Source: Bacillus infantis
Lineage (GTDB): Bacteria > Bacillota > Bacilli > Bacillales > Cytobacillaceae
Reading direction: 5' to 3'
Length of the DNA: 64,000 nt
NCBI RefSeq assembly: GCF_020171945.1
Contig: NZ_JAIVAP010000005.1
Location: 124,001-188,000 of the forward strand
Shown in pieces: positions 53,089 to 62,154 of the stretch; the first letter of the stretch is position 1; every line of letters begins with the position of its first letter. Below the pieces are notes generated by a model. The model made no database searches. It was not told the DNA's origin and saw only the letters and a list, made by a program, of their open reading frames with translations. The position numbers were made by a program, and so were the translations under genes.

Positions 53089-53853
53089 TCACCCCTCAAT
53101 GATAAGGGCTTCAAGCGGCGGTTCCCCGGCTGCTGTGCCCACTGCAAGGATGGTATACACTTTATTCGGCTGCAGCTTGACTCCCGGGAGTGAAAGGACT
53201 GTATTGCTGGAGCCGGCAACCCTGACTTCGAGATCGACTGTCATCGGAGTGAGCCCTAAATATTGAGTCGCCTGCCTGAAAGAGATGTTCGGGAAGATGA
53301 CATCCCCTTTTTTGACGGCAATATCGACAGACGGGGCGTCCGGTGAAAGGTGAATGAATCTGACTTTGGTCTCTCCGGTCGGCACAGAAGGCTGATCTTC
53401 GAAGGCAAGCAGCTTCAATTTTGCAGCCGGTCCTGCTGCAGCAAGCGTATAGGATTTTCCGCCCTCCACTGTCACTTTTTTGCTGAGAACGGTTGACACC
53501 ATATCACCGGCAGGATAGATATCTATCTGGTATTTCCCCGCAGGAAGGGACAAATAGCCGCTGACATCTTTGTAAGGGAAATCCTTCAATATCCTGTTCC
53601 CATTTACATAAATATCGACATTCGGTGCATCGGGGGAAGCGTGCACGACCCGGACCATAGCTGGCTGCCGCATGCTTTCATACTGCTGTGCGGCATCCAT
53701 TCGCATGCTTTGGACAGCCCTTCTAATATATTTTAGATGCTGATAATAATAGGCAACATGCAGAGCTGGATCGCTGTACTTATAATACTTGGCAAGAAGA
53801 TCGTATTTACTGGCTTTGGAAAAATAATCATGATGATCTCTGTTGAAAGACAT
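53089..53853 (-). CDS. DUF4397 domain protein
   Basis: This 254-residue protein begins MSFNRDHHDYFSKASKYDLL with an unusual Tyr/His-rich N-terminal 70 residues. It then carries two tandem DUF4397 beta domains, each opening with the repeated motif MVRVVHASPDAPNVDIYVNG and KVRFIHLSPDAPSVDIAV. There is no signal peptide, so it may be a spore or cytoplasmic protein; DUF4397 proteins are often surface linked in other species. The frame extends upstream, but the ATG at 53853 has AGGAG about ten bases upstream. Function is unknown. Confidence 0.82.
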   Translation of the reverse strand: MSFNRDHHDYFSKASKYDLLAKYYKYSDPALHVAYYYQHLKYIRRAVQSMRMDAAQQYESMRQPAMVRVVHASPDAPNVDIYVNGNRILKDFPYKDVSGYLSLPAGKYQIDIYPAGDMVSTVLSKKVTVEGGKSYTLAAAGPAAKLKLLAFEDQPSVPTGETKVRFIHLSPDAPSVDIAVKKGDVIFPNISFRQATQYLGLTPMTVDLEVRVAGSSNTVLSLPGVKLQPNKVYTILAVGTAAGEPPLEALIIEG

Positions 53854-53941
53854 ACCTTTTCCGCTCCTATCCTCAAATATTCTCAGAGTATGATATGCCT
53901 CCAAGGATAGGTGTGTGCCTAGCGGAATTTTCGGAAAAAGG

Positions 53942-53970
53942 TTTACATTCGGTGATAAAAAGAATATAAT
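53942..53970 (+). promoter_or_regulatory. SigA-type promoter upstream of a short ORF and rsgA
   Basis: TTTACA and a perfect TATAAT are spaced by exactly 17 bases. It would transcribe the 22-codon frame at 54005 and, if the hairpin at 54110 is read through, rsgA. Confidence 0.55.
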
Positions 53971-54004
53971 GGTAACAAATATAAGCGAAAGCGGGTGAAG
54001 TGCT

Positions 54005-54073
54005 ATGGAAAAATTATTATTTGCAGTAAATGAGATTGTATTTTCAAGCACGGCCCGGAGAGTAGCTGTATAA
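54005..54073 (+). CDS. Candidate 22-residue peptide upstream of rsgA
   Basis: A short frame reads MEKLLFAVNEIVFSSTARRV then AV. It is preceded by GGGTGAAG and a good promoter and is followed by a hairpin with T-run, so it forms a complete transcription unit by itself. The first half is amphipathic or hydrophobic and the end basic. Function is unknown; it could be a leader peptide for rsgA. Confidence 0.35.
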   Translation: MEKLLFAVNEIVFSSTARRVAV

Positions 54074-54109
54074 ACCTGAGAATAGATCTATTCCTTTTTT
54101 ATGCTGACT

Positions 54110-54140
54110 AAAACCATGGGCTGTGTGTCTGTGGTTTTTT
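54110..54140 (+). terminator. Weak terminator or attenuator before rsgA
   Basis: AAAACCA and TGGTTTT pair across a 15-base loop and are followed by T residues. The long loop makes it weak. Confidence 0.4.
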
Positions 54141-54182
54141 ATTATGCTCAAAAAAAATAAAACGGTCAGCATGGAGGAAATA

Positions 54183-55250
54183 ATGAACATGAACTTAAAA
54201 CAAATCGGCTTTGATGCACATTTTGAAACAGAGTTTAACAATCTTGCAGCGGAAGGACTTATTCCGGGCAGAGTGGCTCTTGAACATAAAAGAATGTACC
54301 GGGTCTGGACGGAAGAAGGAGAGCTGCTCTGCGAGGTTTCAGGCAAATATGCCTTTGCGGCAGGCAGCAGGGAAGATTACCCCGCAGTCGGTGATTGGGT
54401 GGCTGTGAAACCCAGAACAGAAGAACAAAAAGGGACCATACAGGCACTATTGCCGCGTAAAGGAAAGTTTTCCCGCAAAATGGCAGGAAATACAACCGAA
54501 GAGCAGATTGTGGCAGCCAATGTTTCAACCATCTTTCTTGTCAATTCTCTGAATGACGACCTGAACCTCCGGAGAATCGAACGTTATTTGCTCCTGGCAT
54601 GGGAGTCAGGTGCAAATCCCGTAATCATCCTAACCAAAGCAGATCTATGTGAAGATGCAGATGAGAAAAAGTCGCTCGTTGAATCTATCAGCATGGGCGT
54701 GCCTGTGATTCCGGTCAGTGTTATGTCTGAATCGGGGATTGCTGAGCTCCGTCCCTATATAGGGCATGGGTCAACAGTTGCCCTGCTTGGCTCTTCTGGT
54801 GTAGGCAAATCGACCCTCACCAACTATCTCATGGGAAAAGAAGTGCAGAAGGTCCAGGAGATACGCGTGGATGATGATAAAGGAAAACATACGACAACAC
54901 ATAGGGAGCTGTTTATCCTTCCGGACGGAGGTGTGCTTATTGATACACCAGGCATGAGGGAGCTTCAGCTATGGAATAGTGAAAATGGGCTGTCCGAAAG
55001 CTTCTCTGATATCGAAGCACTCGCTGATTCCTGCCGGTTCAGGGACTGTTCCCATGAAGATGAGCCAGGCTGCGCTGTCCGCACCAGCATAAAGGATGGA
55101 GCAATGGAGGAAAGCAGGCTTGCGAGCTATAAAAAGCTTCAGCGCGAGCTGGCATACCTCGACAGGCGAATGGACAAAAAAGCCCAGTCTGACGAAAAGA
55201 AAAAATGGAAGAGCATCCATAAACAAATAAAGCATAAAACCAGGCATTAA
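54183..55250 (+). CDS. rsgA: Ribosome small-subunit-dependent GTPase A (RsgA-type)
   Basis: This 355-residue circularly permuted GTPase acts in late 30S maturation. An N-terminal OB-like domain (AVGDWVAVKP) is followed by permuted G-motifs: NSLNDDLNLRRIERYLL, the G4-type TKADL, the P-loop GSSGVGKSTL, then DTPGMRE. The C-terminal zinc site is CRFRDCSHEDEPGCAV. The protein is longer than the usual RsgA (about 295) and belongs to the second RsgA-like group found in many Bacilli, besides the gene in the prkC region. GGAGG lies five bases before the ATG at 54183. Confidence 0.92.
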   Translation: MNMNLKQIGFDAHFETEFNNLAAEGLIPGRVALEHKRMYRVWTEEGELLCEVSGKYAFAAGSREDYPAVGDWVAVKPRTEEQKGTIQALLPRKGKFSRKMAGNTTEEQIVAANVSTIFLVNSLNDDLNLRRIERYLLLAWESGANPVIILTKADLCEDADEKKSLVESISMGVPVIPVSVMSESGIAELRPYIGHGSTVALLGSSGVGKSTLTNYLMGKEVQKVQEIRVDDDKGKHTTTHRELFILPDGGVLIDTPGMRELQLWNSENGLSESFSDIEALADSCRFRDCSHEDEPGCAVRTSIKDGAMEESRLASYKKLQRELAYLDRRMDKKAQSDEKKKWKSIHKQIKHKTRH

Positions 55251-55301
55251 AATAGGATAGGCTGCTGCTGTTCCGGTTATGCTGATTAATCCCGATATGG
55301 G

Positions 55302-55331
55302 AAAGCCTCCTGAGTCAAGGGGGCTTTTTCT
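55302..55331 (+). terminator. Terminator of rsgA
   Basis: AAAGCCTCC and GGGGGCTTT pair around TGAGTCAA and end in a T-run. Confidence 0.75.
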
Positions 55332-55386
55332 ATTTCACGGTTTTCCGGATAAAATATAGCAAAACAGCTGCCTGCCGCCTGATCAA

Positions 55387-55401
55387 TGCAAAGCGCTTGC
55401 A
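55387..55401. promoter_or_regulatory. cre-like palindrome upstream of msrA
   Basis: TGCAAAGCGCTTGCA resembles a CcpA cre site but has one extra base compared with the 14-base consensus. It lies about 100 bases before msrA. Its role is uncertain. Confidence 0.25.
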
Positions 55402-55504
55402 CTCAGCCGGCATAATCGGATAATCTAGGGAAGATAGCTTTAAAACCCCGTTTTAAAGGGAATAAGAGTAAGGTGAATGTAAAGCTGAAAAGAGGTGTCT
55501 TCAA

Positions 55505-56044
55505 GTGAATGAGAAGAAATTCGAAAAGGCCGTTTTTGCTGGAGGCTGTTTCTGGTGCATGGTCAAACCATTTGACCAGGAGCCCGGAATTGAAAAAGTG
55601 GTTTCCGGATATACAGGAGGTACGGTAAAAAACCCAACCTACAGGGAAGTTTGCTCCGAAACGACAGGACACTATGAAGCTGTTGAAATCACTTACGATC
55701 CTGAGGTCTACTCTTACAGCAGACTGCTTGATGTCTACTGGCAGCAGATCGATCCAACCGACCCTGGCGGACAGTTCTTTGACAGAGGACAGTCCTACCA
55801 GACTGCCATCTTCTATTATAATGATGAACAAAAGGAGCTTGCAGAGGAATCAAAGAAGCAGCTTCAGGAAAGCGGCCGGTTTAATAAGCCGATTGCGACA
55901 AAGATACTGCCGGGCCAGGAATTCTACCCTGCCGAGGATTATCATCAGGACTATTATAAAAAAAACCCGGACAGGTACGAATCATACCGCATCGGCTCGG
56001 GAAGAGATGCGTTCATCCGCAATAACTGGAGGGACATAAAATGA
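55505..56044 (+). CDS. msrA: Peptide-methionine (S)-S-oxide reductase
   Basis: This 179-residue enzyme repairs the S-form of methionine sulfoxide in proteins. The catalytic Cys15 is in AGGCFWC, and the conserved [15 protein letters not shown] and GQYT-like [11 protein letters not shown] blocks follow. The start is GTG at 55505 with GAGGTG upstream. It overlaps msrB by four bases, so both stereoisomer repairers are made together. Spx or other oxidative control is usual for the family but not visible here. Confidence 0.95.
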   Translation: MNEKKFEKAVFAGGCFWCMVKPFDQEPGIEKVVSGYTGGTVKNPTYREVCSETTGHYEAVEITYDPEVYSYSRLLDVYWQQIDPTDPGGQFFDRGQSYQTAIFYYNDEQKELAEESKKQLQESGRFNKPIATKILPGQEFYPAEDYHQDYYKKNPDRYESYRIGSGRDAFIRNNWRDIK

Positions 56045-56475
56045 AGAATAAAGAAAACCTTGAAAAGAATCTGTCTCCGATGCAATACGAAGTGACGCAG
56101 AACAATGGCACAGAACCGCCGTTTCGGAATGAATACTGGAACGAATTTAATGACGGTATCTATGTGGACATCGTTTCAGGCAAGCCGCTGTTCAGCTCAA
56201 AGGATAAATATGATGCGGGATGCGGCTGGCCGAGCTTTACCAAACCTATTCAGGACGAAGAAATCATTGAAAAAGCGGATATGAGCCATTTCATGGTCCG
56301 GACGGAAGTACGGAGCAAGGAAGCTGACTCCCATCTTGGGCATGTGTTTGATGATGGGCCTGGTCCAAATGGGCTTCGCTATTGCATCAATTCTGCTGCA
56401 ATGCGGTTCGTCCCGAAGGAAAAGCTTGCAGCAGAAGGATATGAAGAGTATGAAAAGCTTTTTGACGAAGACTAG
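56041..56475 (+). CDS. msrB: Peptide-methionine (R)-S-oxide reductase
   Basis: This 144-residue enzyme repairs the R-form of methionine sulfoxide. Conserved blocks are [22 protein letters not shown] and the catalytic Cys in [11 protein letters not shown]. The zinc CxxC pairs of some MsrB forms are absent, as in B. subtilis MsrB. The ATG overlaps the msrA stop (ATGA), and GGAGGG lies upstream. The EIIA gene follows after 23 bases. Confidence 0.95.
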   Translation: MKNKENLEKNLSPMQYEVTQNNGTEPPFRNEYWNEFNDGIYVDIVSGKPLFSSKDKYDAGCGWPSFTKPIQDEEIIEKADMSHFMVRTEVRSKEADSHLGHVFDDGPGPNGLRYCINSAAMRFVPKEKLAAEGYEEYEKLFDED

Positions 56476-56498
56476 AAAAAATAATTGGCGGTGTTTGT

Positions 56499-56993
56499 AT
56501 GTTCAAGAAATTATTTGGCAAAAAAGAGGAAATTACGGAAGTAGAGCTGAAAGCACCCTTGACAGGGAAGGCGGTTGATTTGGCCGAAGTGCCGGATCCT
56601 GTATTCTCAGAAAAAATGATGGGAGACGGTCTGGCAATTGAACCTTCTGAAGGCATTGTCGTTTCTCCTGTGGATGGGGAGGTTGTACAAGTGTTCCCGA
56701 CAAAGCATGCGATTGGCTTAAGGGCTGAAAATGGAGCGGAAATCCTTATCCATATCGGCCTTGAAACCGTGTCCATGAAAGGGGAAGGCTTTGAAACCCA
56801 CATCTCCGAAGGTTCAAAAGTGAAAACAGGTGACAAGCTCGTAAGCTTTGATATTGATTTGGTCAAAGAAAAGGCGAAAAGCACCGTCACACCTGTAATC
56901 ATCACCAATGGAGATGCTCTTTCTTCAATTGAAAAGAAACCTTTAGGAGCCGTAAATCGCGGGGAGACTCCTATTATCACTCTCGTTAAATAA
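56499..56993 (+). CDS. ypqE: PTS glucose-type EIIA component (YpqE-like)
   Basis: This 164-residue soluble EIIA-Glc-type protein carries phosphate in the phosphotransferase system. The phosphorylated His is expected to be His85 in ILIHIGLETV, assisted by His70 in FPTKHAIGL. The family start of the domain is ELKAPLTGKAVDLAEVPD. No EIIB or EIIC partner is nearby, so it must serve a permease encoded elsewhere or a regulatory role. It closely follows msrB. A bidirectional terminator separates it from DUF502. Confidence 0.92.
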   Translation: MFKKLFGKKEEITEVELKAPLTGKAVDLAEVPDPVFSEKMMGDGLAIEPSEGIVVSPVDGEVVQVFPTKHAIGLRAENGAEILIHIGLETVSMKGEGFETHISEGSKVKTGDKLVSFDIDLVKEKAKSTVTPVIITNGDALSSIEKKPLGAVNRGETPIITLVK

Positions 56994-57026
56994 TGAAAAA
57001 AGCCGTCATAAGACGGCTTTTTTTCA
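56994..57026. terminator. Bidirectional terminator between ypqE and DUF502 gene
   Basis: AAAAAGCCGTC and GACGGCTTTTT form a stem with a four-base loop; T-runs lie on both strands. Confidence 0.9.
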
Positions 57027-57027
57027 T

Positions 57028-57615
57028 TCAGGAAACATCGCCCTTATGCGTGGCCATGCCTCCGGATAAGATGAATTTCATTGCTTCCTCCGGCTTTACA
57101 TCAATGATCTCTACTTTATCCTTTGGAATCAGGAATGTGAAGCCTGCCACCTGAAAAGTCTGAGGGATATAGACAGCAATGTCATTTTTCAAAGGCTCAT
57201 AGAAATGTTCCAGATTTTCTGCTGTTATAAAACCGATGCTTTTCATGCCGTTGCCTGGTAAGGTGACAATCGCCACTTTTGAAAAGGCCCGCTTTTCACC
57301 AAGGAAGGAATTGATTGTATCTTTGATGACAGAGTAGATCGTCTTAACCAGCGGAATCCGATCCAGTATTCTGTCAATGAACCGGATCACGCTGCCAGTG
57401 ATGAATTTGGTCGACAGCCATCCCAATAAAGTAATGGCTGCAGCTGTTGCCAGCAGTCCCACGCCAGGGATGTAATCTTCCTTCAAATACGGCTTCAGGG
57501 TGCTGCCCAGAAGATTGTCCAGGAACATGAATAATTTGTATATGACGAATATCACCAGAATGATTGGGACTATGGTCAATATGCCATTAATAAAATTTTT
57601 CAATAGGGTTTTCAT
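57028..57615 (-). CDS. DUF502 family membrane protein
   Basis: This 195-residue protein has two N-terminal membrane spans (ILTIVPIILVIFVIYKLFMF and VGLLATAAAITLLGWLST) and a soluble domain with the DUF502 block RIPLVKTIYSVIKDTINSFL and GMKSIGFITAE. Function is not established. GGAG precedes the ATG. It is transcribed toward ypqE and separated from the SGNH gene behind it by a terminator. Confidence 0.9.
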   Translation of the reverse strand: MKTLLKNFINGILTIVPIILVIFVIYKLFMFLDNLLGSTLKPYLKEDYIPGVGLLATAAAITLLGWLSTKFITGSVIRFIDRILDRIPLVKTIYSVIKDTINSFLGEKRAFSKVAIVTLPGNGMKSIGFITAENLEHFYEPLKNDIAVYIPQTFQVAGFTFLIPKDKVEIIDVKPEEAMKFILSGGMATHKGDVS

Positions 57616-57644
57616 CGTGTTTCTCCTTTATTATTGTTTCCTCC

Positions 57645-57672
57645 GCAAAAAGAGCTGCCGCAGGGCAGCCCG
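57645..57672 (-). terminator. Terminator of SGNH hydrolase gene
   Basis: On the minus strand GCTGCC and GGCAGC pair around CTGC and are followed by TCTTTTTG. Confidence 0.78.
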
Positions 57673-57679
57673 GGGTTCT

Positions 57680-58765
57680 TTATTGTTTCTCCGGCACGAT
57701 AATTGAGGATATGCTGACAGATGAATAGGTCAATAGACTTTGGAGGCTCTGTTCACCTTTCACGACAAATCTAATGGTATGTGGTCCGTCGGATAGTCCG
57801 CTTGCTGCATATAGCGCCCTTTTTCTCTCAAATGGCCACCAGGTGGAAAGGGTTGTATAATACTGTCCGTCTATAAAGACATCAAGCATGCCGCCTTCGT
57901 CACTCCTCAATACATTTACACCAACAAAGGTGCCTTTAAATTCATATTCCAGTAAGCTGCCCTTTGCGGAGCTTTTCAGGAATCCGTTTTGATAGCGGAA
58001 ATCTCCTTCCATCTTTTGTGCGTAGCTTTTTCTGGCCAAGGAAAAATCGGCAGCATCGTGAATGGGTGATTCCAGGGAAGCAATAGCAGGATTGTCTTCT
58101 GTAAGGGAACTGATGACAGTAAAGAGTTCTTCTGCATAAAATTTATAGCCTATTCCATTTGGATGGACTAGATCTTTGGTCAATTGTTCATCTGCAAGGC
58201 CAGACTTTTCAAATACGTCTCTCATATTTACGTTCTTTGCATGATAATGCTTCGAAATTCTTTCGATTTCACTCGTAAAGAGTTCATTGTCCAGCGGGCT
58301 TTCAGTAATGGTAATAATATCGCTTGCCGGATATTTTGTTTTCGCTTTTCTGAGCAGCATTTCATAAAAATAGGAGAAATCCTGCTCTGTCATGTACTTG
58401 CGGTCATTTTCCCCGAATACCAGAAAAATCAGGTCGATTCTTCCCTGATGTTCAGTATGCTGCAGCTTATATATACCTTCGAAAGCAGTTGCACCGCTTT
58501 GGACGACTGAAACTCTTTTATAATCATTGTGAAACTTTTCCTTTAGCAGCTCCTCAAGCTGGGCAAACCAGGTAAGCTCCTTCTTCTCGGCTCCTGAGCC
58601 CCTGCCGATGCTGTCTCCGATGATCATATAGCGGATGTTTTCATTTCGCGCCAGTTTTTCATAGACTGTCGATTCTGTTTCGTCCGCCCTTGAGAAAATC
58701 TGCACGCTCCACAAGGAGGCTGCAGCCAAAATCAGTGAGATAACAGCCATTAATCTTCTTTTCAT
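57680..58765 (-). CDS. Exported SGNH/GDSL-type hydrolase with C-terminal beta domain
   Basis: This 361-residue protein has a signal peptide or anchor (MKRRLMAVISLILAAASLWS). The SGNH domain (residues about 40-215) shows IIGDSIGRGSG (Ser nucleophile), VQSGATAFEG, FLVFGENDRKY and the Asp/His pair in DLVHPNGIGYKF. The last 130 residues form a separate beta-rich domain (YEFKGTFVGVNVLRSDEGG, then SDGPHTIRFVVKG) of the type seen in carbohydrate-active deacetylases. It may act on a cell-wall polysaccharide; this is inference. Its upstream region holds the 126-bp repeat array. Confidence 0.85.
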   Translation of the reverse strand: MKRRLMAVISLILAAASLWSVQIFSRADETESTVYEKLARNENIRYMIIGDSIGRGSGAEKKELTWFAQLEELLKEKFHNDYKRVSVVQSGATAFEGIYKLQHTEHQGRIDLIFLVFGENDRKYMTEQDFSYFYEMLLRKAKTKYPASDIITITESPLDNELFTSEIERISKHYHAKNVNMRDVFEKSGLADEQLTKDLVHPNGIGYKFYAEELFTVISSLTEDNPAIASLESPIHDAADFSLARKSYAQKMEGDFRYQNGFLKSSAKGSLLEYEFKGTFVGVNVLRSDEGGMLDVFIDGQYYTTLSTWWPFERKRALYAASGLSDGPHTIRFVVKGEQSLQSLLTYSSVSISSIIVPEKQ

Positions 58766-58924
58766 TGGTGTCTCAAGTTCCCCCTGATGGTCGATTTTAA
58801 TCTTTTTTAATTAATCCAGCTCTGTTGCTGGTCCGGGTGCATCTTATGCATGAGGCCCACAGGATGTGGACGGGGCGGTTTTAGCCTGCGTTCCTTAGTT
58901 GAACAGTCGCCGGCGCTTTTCTTT

Positions 58925-59428
58925 TTGTCCAGCTCCGTGCGCTAGCCCCTCGAGTCATAAGCCAACCAGATCAAAAGGTTAAAGAGCAAACCTTTCGCTC
59001 TGTTTGTCTTAAGCTTGTCGGGGCTGGGCAAGCGCCCTCCGCTTTTCTATTTGTCCAGCTCCGGGCGCTAGCCCCTCGAGGTCTTAAGCCACACCGGAAT
59101 TGAAGGCAAAAAACGCCTTCTATTCCGGTGCGTCTTATGCTTGTCGGGGCTGGGCAAGCGCCCTCCGCTTTTCTATTTGTCCAGCCCCGGGCGCTAGCCC
59201 CTCGAGGTCTTAAGCCACACTGGAATTGAAGGCAAAAAACGCCTTCTATTCCGGTGCGTCTTATGCTTGTCGGGGCTGAGCAAGCGCCCTCCGCTTTTCT
59301 ATTTGTCCATCTCCGGGCGCTAGCCCCTCGAGGTCTTAAGCCAACCAGATCAAAAGGTTAAAGAGCAAACCTTTCGCTCTGTTTGTCTTAAGCTTGTCGG
59401 GGCTGAGCAAGCGCCCTCCGCTTTTCTT
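58925..59428. repeat. Four tandem 126-bp palindromic repeats (A-B-B-A)
   Basis: Units begin at 58925, 59051, 59177 and 59303, each opening with TTGTCCA and spaced exactly 126 bases. Outer arms are shared: GCGCTAGCCCCTCGAG on the left and TTGTCGGGGCTG-GCAAGCGCCC on the right, able to pair (AGCCCC with GGGGCT). The inner hairpin differs: units 1 and 4 carry AACCAGATCAAAAGGTT with AACCTTTCGC, while units 2 and 3 carry CACCGGAATTGAAGGC with GCCTTCTATTCCGGTG. Similar single GC-rich repeats are common in Bacillaceae. The flanks of the 58766-59592 gap (58766-58924 and 59429-59524) hold no gene I can support. Confidence 0.9.
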
Positions 59429-59524
59429 TTTATCATAACTCAATGGATGTTATCTTAAAAGGGGTTTTTAAGCAGGTTGGGGCTTGTACAGTTAGTTTTA
59501 TGATTAAAATGGGCGAATGCACAT

Positions 59525-59552
59525 ACAGGTCAAGTACCTAATACATATGGTG
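59525..59552 (+). promoter_or_regulatory. Candidate SigK-like promoter of yjcZ-type gene
   Basis: AC is followed after 17 bases by CATATGGTG, one base off the SigK -10 pattern CATANNNTA. Late mother-cell expression would fit a YjcZ-type sporulation protein. Tentative. Confidence 0.35.
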
Positions 59553-59592
59553 ATATGGAAAGAGAAACAGAGAAAACGAGGAGTGATTCGAA

Positions 59593-59763
59593 ATGAATTA
59601 TGGGTACTCAGGCTACGGGTGTGATCCGTGCTATAGCGGAGGATATGGATATCCGGCTTATCCGGTTGCAGGAGCGCATGGCGGATATGCAGGGTTTGCG
59701 TTAATAGTTGTTCTATTCATTCTGTTGATTATCATCGGCGCAAGCTGCTACGGTAAATGGTAA
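59593..59763 (+). CDS. YjcZ family small sporulation-type protein
   Basis: This 56-residue protein begins MNYGYSGYGCDPCYSGGYGY, a Gly/Tyr-rich head. It ends with a membrane segment (FALIVVLFILLIIIGASCYG), the hallmark of YjcZ-type proteins annotated as sporulation proteins. Function is unknown. GAGGAGTG lies upstream of the ATG. A strong bidirectional terminator follows. The gene is too short to appear in many gene calls. Confidence 0.85.
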   Translation: MNYGYSGYGCDPCYSGGYGYPAYPVAGAHGGYAGFALIVVLFILLIIIGASCYGKW

Positions 59764-59804
59764 AAAGGAAAGGATTGCCTTTGCGGCAATCCTTTCCTTT
59801 TTGC
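59762..59804. terminator. Bidirectional terminator between yjcZ-type gene and chemoreceptor
   Basis: A long stem (AAAAAGGAAAGGATTGCC with its complement) encloses a five-base loop and carries T-runs on both strands. Confidence 0.92.
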
Positions 59805-59810
59805 GGATAT

Positions 59811-61529
59811 TCAGATTTTGAACTTTGAAACCAAAGCCCTCAGCTGCTCTGCCTGCCTTGACAGCTGTTCTGAGGAGCCGGCTATCTGGGACATTGCTGC
59901 AGAACCTTCCTCAGCTGCAGCAGCGGAAGAGTCTGTGCTGGCTGCTGTTTCCCTGGCAATGGCTGAAACTGAATCAAAAGCGGCTGTCACTTCTTCTGAA
60001 AGGCTGCGGGACGCAGATATTTCAGAAGCCATCTTATCAATATGTCCGGCTGTTTCCTCAGCCTTGCCCCTTATTTTCTTAAGAGAATTTTTCGTTGACT
60101 CCGAAATCGCGACGCCCTGCTTCACTTCCTCTGCACCTTGCTGATTGCCGGCTATAATCTTAGCAATTTCCTCCTGGATAGAGCCGACTATATTTGTAAC
60201 CTGCTTGCCTGCCTGCTGGGACTGCTCTGCCAGCTTCCTGACTTCATCGGCTACCACGGCAAATCCTTTGCCTGATTCTCCTGCACGGGCAGCTTCAATG
60301 GCTGCATTGAGTGAAAGGAGGCCTGTTTGATCGGCGATTTCTGAAATTGTACTGATAATCGAATTGATATCAGCCGATTTTCTTCCAAGTGCTTCGATCA
60401 GCTCTGTATTCTGCTGCATCCTTTTTTCAATCATTCCGATTTTATCAGAAGCGAGCTGGACATTCTGCTGCCCTTCATCTGCTGCCAGCTGCATGGATTG
60501 AGAAGCTGAGCTAACCGAATTAGCACTCTCCTGGAGGGATGCTGATGCCTGATTAAGTTTTTCCATTGCGATAAGGGAAGCAGACATTTTACTGTAGGTT
60601 TCTTCTGAACCGCTGGCTATTTGGCCTGCACTGGCAGCGATCTGTGAAATTGTTTTGGATGTTTCCTCGCTGGAAGCATACAGCTCCTGGCTGCTGGAAG
60701 AAACATTGTCGGCAAGGGAGGATACTTCCCTTACCAGTCCCGCAATTCCTTCTATCAGCATATTGGCATCAGAAGCCAGCTTTGCCAGCTCATCTTTGGA
60801 CTTTACCTCGATCCTTTTCGTCAGGTCTCCGCCTGCCTGGGCGATCTCAATCATAGATCGGCTGATTGCACTGGAGCTCCGTTTAATATTTCTTGATAGT
60901 GTAAAGCCAAACAGTGCCGAAAGCAGAAGTGCCGCAATGGCAAGGACAATGGTGCCGGTCTGTGCGGCTGATACCTGGCTGTTCAGATGAGCGATCCTTT
61001 CTTCGGAAGCCTTCAGCTCATCTTCCTCAAAAGACTGAATCTGGCTCTTAAGCTTATCCATTGTTTCTTTGCCTTTTGCCGATTCAACAAGCTGAGAAGC
61101 GTCTTCTTTTGAAAAGTCCCTGCGTGTTTCAATCACAGTATCAATCCAGACGAGCCATTCTTTATATGTATTTTCAATTTCAGTGATCTTATCCATTCTT
61201 GCTTTGCTGCCGGCACTCAGTTCCTTGAGTGTCTTCAGATTGTTATCAACCATGTTTTTGCCATTCCCGTATGAAGCAAGAAATGACTCTGAACCTGTGA
61301 TGACAAAACCCCGTTCCCCAGTTTCTATATCTGAGTAGGCTTTGGACATTTGCTGCAGCTGTTTGTGGAATTCCATATCATGCCCGATGATATAATTCGT
61401 TTCTTCCTTCAGATTATGGATGCTTAAAATAGATCCTGCAGATAGCGCAGCAATGACGATCAGCAATATCCCGAAGGATAGATTGACCTTTCCTCTGATC
61501 GTCTTAAAATATGAAATTACTTTTTTCAT
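59811..61529 (-). CDS. Methyl-accepting chemotaxis protein with CHASE3 sensor
   Basis: This 572-residue chemoreceptor has a first membrane span ([19 protein letters not shown]), an extracellular CHASE3 domain (residues about 40-185, with the typical [17 protein letters not shown]), a second span ([19 protein letters not shown]), a HAMP linker and a long signalling coiled coil. The hairpin tip [20 protein letters not shown], which contacts CheA and CheW, is intact. The ligand is unknown. GGGGGAG precedes the ATG. It is monocistronic. Confidence 0.95.
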   Translation of the reverse strand: MKKVISYFKTIRGKVNLSFGILLIVIAALSAGSILSIHNLKEETNYIIGHDMEFHKQLQQMSKAYSDIETGERGFVITGSESFLASYGNGKNMVDNNLKTLKELSAGSKARMDKITEIENTYKEWLVWIDTVIETRRDFSKEDASQLVESAKGKETMDKLKSQIQSFEEDELKASEERIAHLNSQVSAAQTGTIVLAIAALLLSALFGFTLSRNIKRSSSAISRSMIEIAQAGGDLTKRIEVKSKDELAKLASDANMLIEGIAGLVREVSSLADNVSSSSQELYASSEETSKTISQIAASAGQIASGSEETYSKMSASLIAMEKLNQASASLQESANSVSSASQSMQLAADEGQQNVQLASDKIGMIEKRMQQNTELIEALGRKSADINSIISTISEIADQTGLLSLNAAIEAARAGESGKGFAVVADEVRKLAEQSQQAGKQVTNIVGSIQEEIAKIIAGNQQGAEEVKQGVAISESTKNSLKKIRGKAEETAGHIDKMASEISASRSLSEEVTAAFDSVSAIARETAASTDSSAAAAEEGSAAMSQIAGSSEQLSRQAEQLRALVSKFKI

Positions 61530-61673
61530 GGTGAACGCTCCCCCTAGGTAAAAAGACCTTTTCAGGCTGATAGATCAAAAGTCTGCCAATATAGAAAATT
61601 ATAGCAGGTTTTAAAGGGGGACTCTGCAAAAATTAGCGAAATTATGAAAAAAATCTGCAGCGAGTTTATTATC

Positions 61674-62066
61674 TTATTTCATTGTGAGTATAAGTTTTTC
61701 CTGTTTGTCATCGAGCTGGATCAGAACGGTGAAACTTTCTTCCATGTCAGCAGGGAATTTGACATGTTCAAAGACATGTTCAACAGAAGCTTCTTCTTTG
61801 CTTGAAAAATCGGTCTGATAGGCTGCTTTTGAATGGCCTGGAAGTGAAACTGAAAGAGTCAGCTCTTTTTCTTCCTGGATTTTTTCTCCGTTATACATCA
61901 GTTTAAGAGTGATTGCAGCCTCGCTGATTGTTTCGTCTGCCTTTATTTCCATTTTACCGTCCCAGTTCTCGCTTTTTCCTTCATATGTGTAGTAGGAAGG
62001 TGTTGAGCATCCCGTAAGCAAGAATAAAAATGAACTGGCCGCGATCAGGACTTTTTTCAAGCCCAT
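61674..62066 (-). CDS. Hypothetical lipoprotein
   Basis: This 130-residue lipoprotein has a signal peptide (MGLKKVLIAASSFLFLLTGC) with lipobox LLTGC at Cys20 and a beta-rich mature part, for example EGKSENWDGKMEIKADE and LPGHSKAAYQTDF. Function is unknown. The ATG at 62066 has AGGAGG seven bases upstream; the in-frame ATG at 62072 overlaps it. It stands between the chemoreceptor and the DUF2642 gene. Confidence 0.82.
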   Translation of the reverse strand: MGLKKVLIAASSFLFLLTGCSTPSYYTYEGKSENWDGKMEIKADETISEAAITLKLMYNGEKIQEEKELTLSVSLPGHSKAAYQTDFSSKEEASVEHVFEHVKFPADMEESFTVLIQLDDKQEKLILTMK

Positions 62067-62154
62067 GCACATTCCTCCTTTATATCTGAACGCTGTTTTC
62101 TTTTTCTATTCTTACCCCGGATGGGGAATTTAAATGACATGTTCAAGCTGATAT

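Noticed and set aside
55387-55401. CcpA cre site upstream of msrA
   Set aside because: The palindrome has one base more than the consensus and its distance to a promoter is undefined; kept only as a low-confidence feature.
58925-59428. CRISPR array
   Set aside because: Units are 126 bases, directly abutting and themselves palindromic; there are no unique spacers or cas genes.
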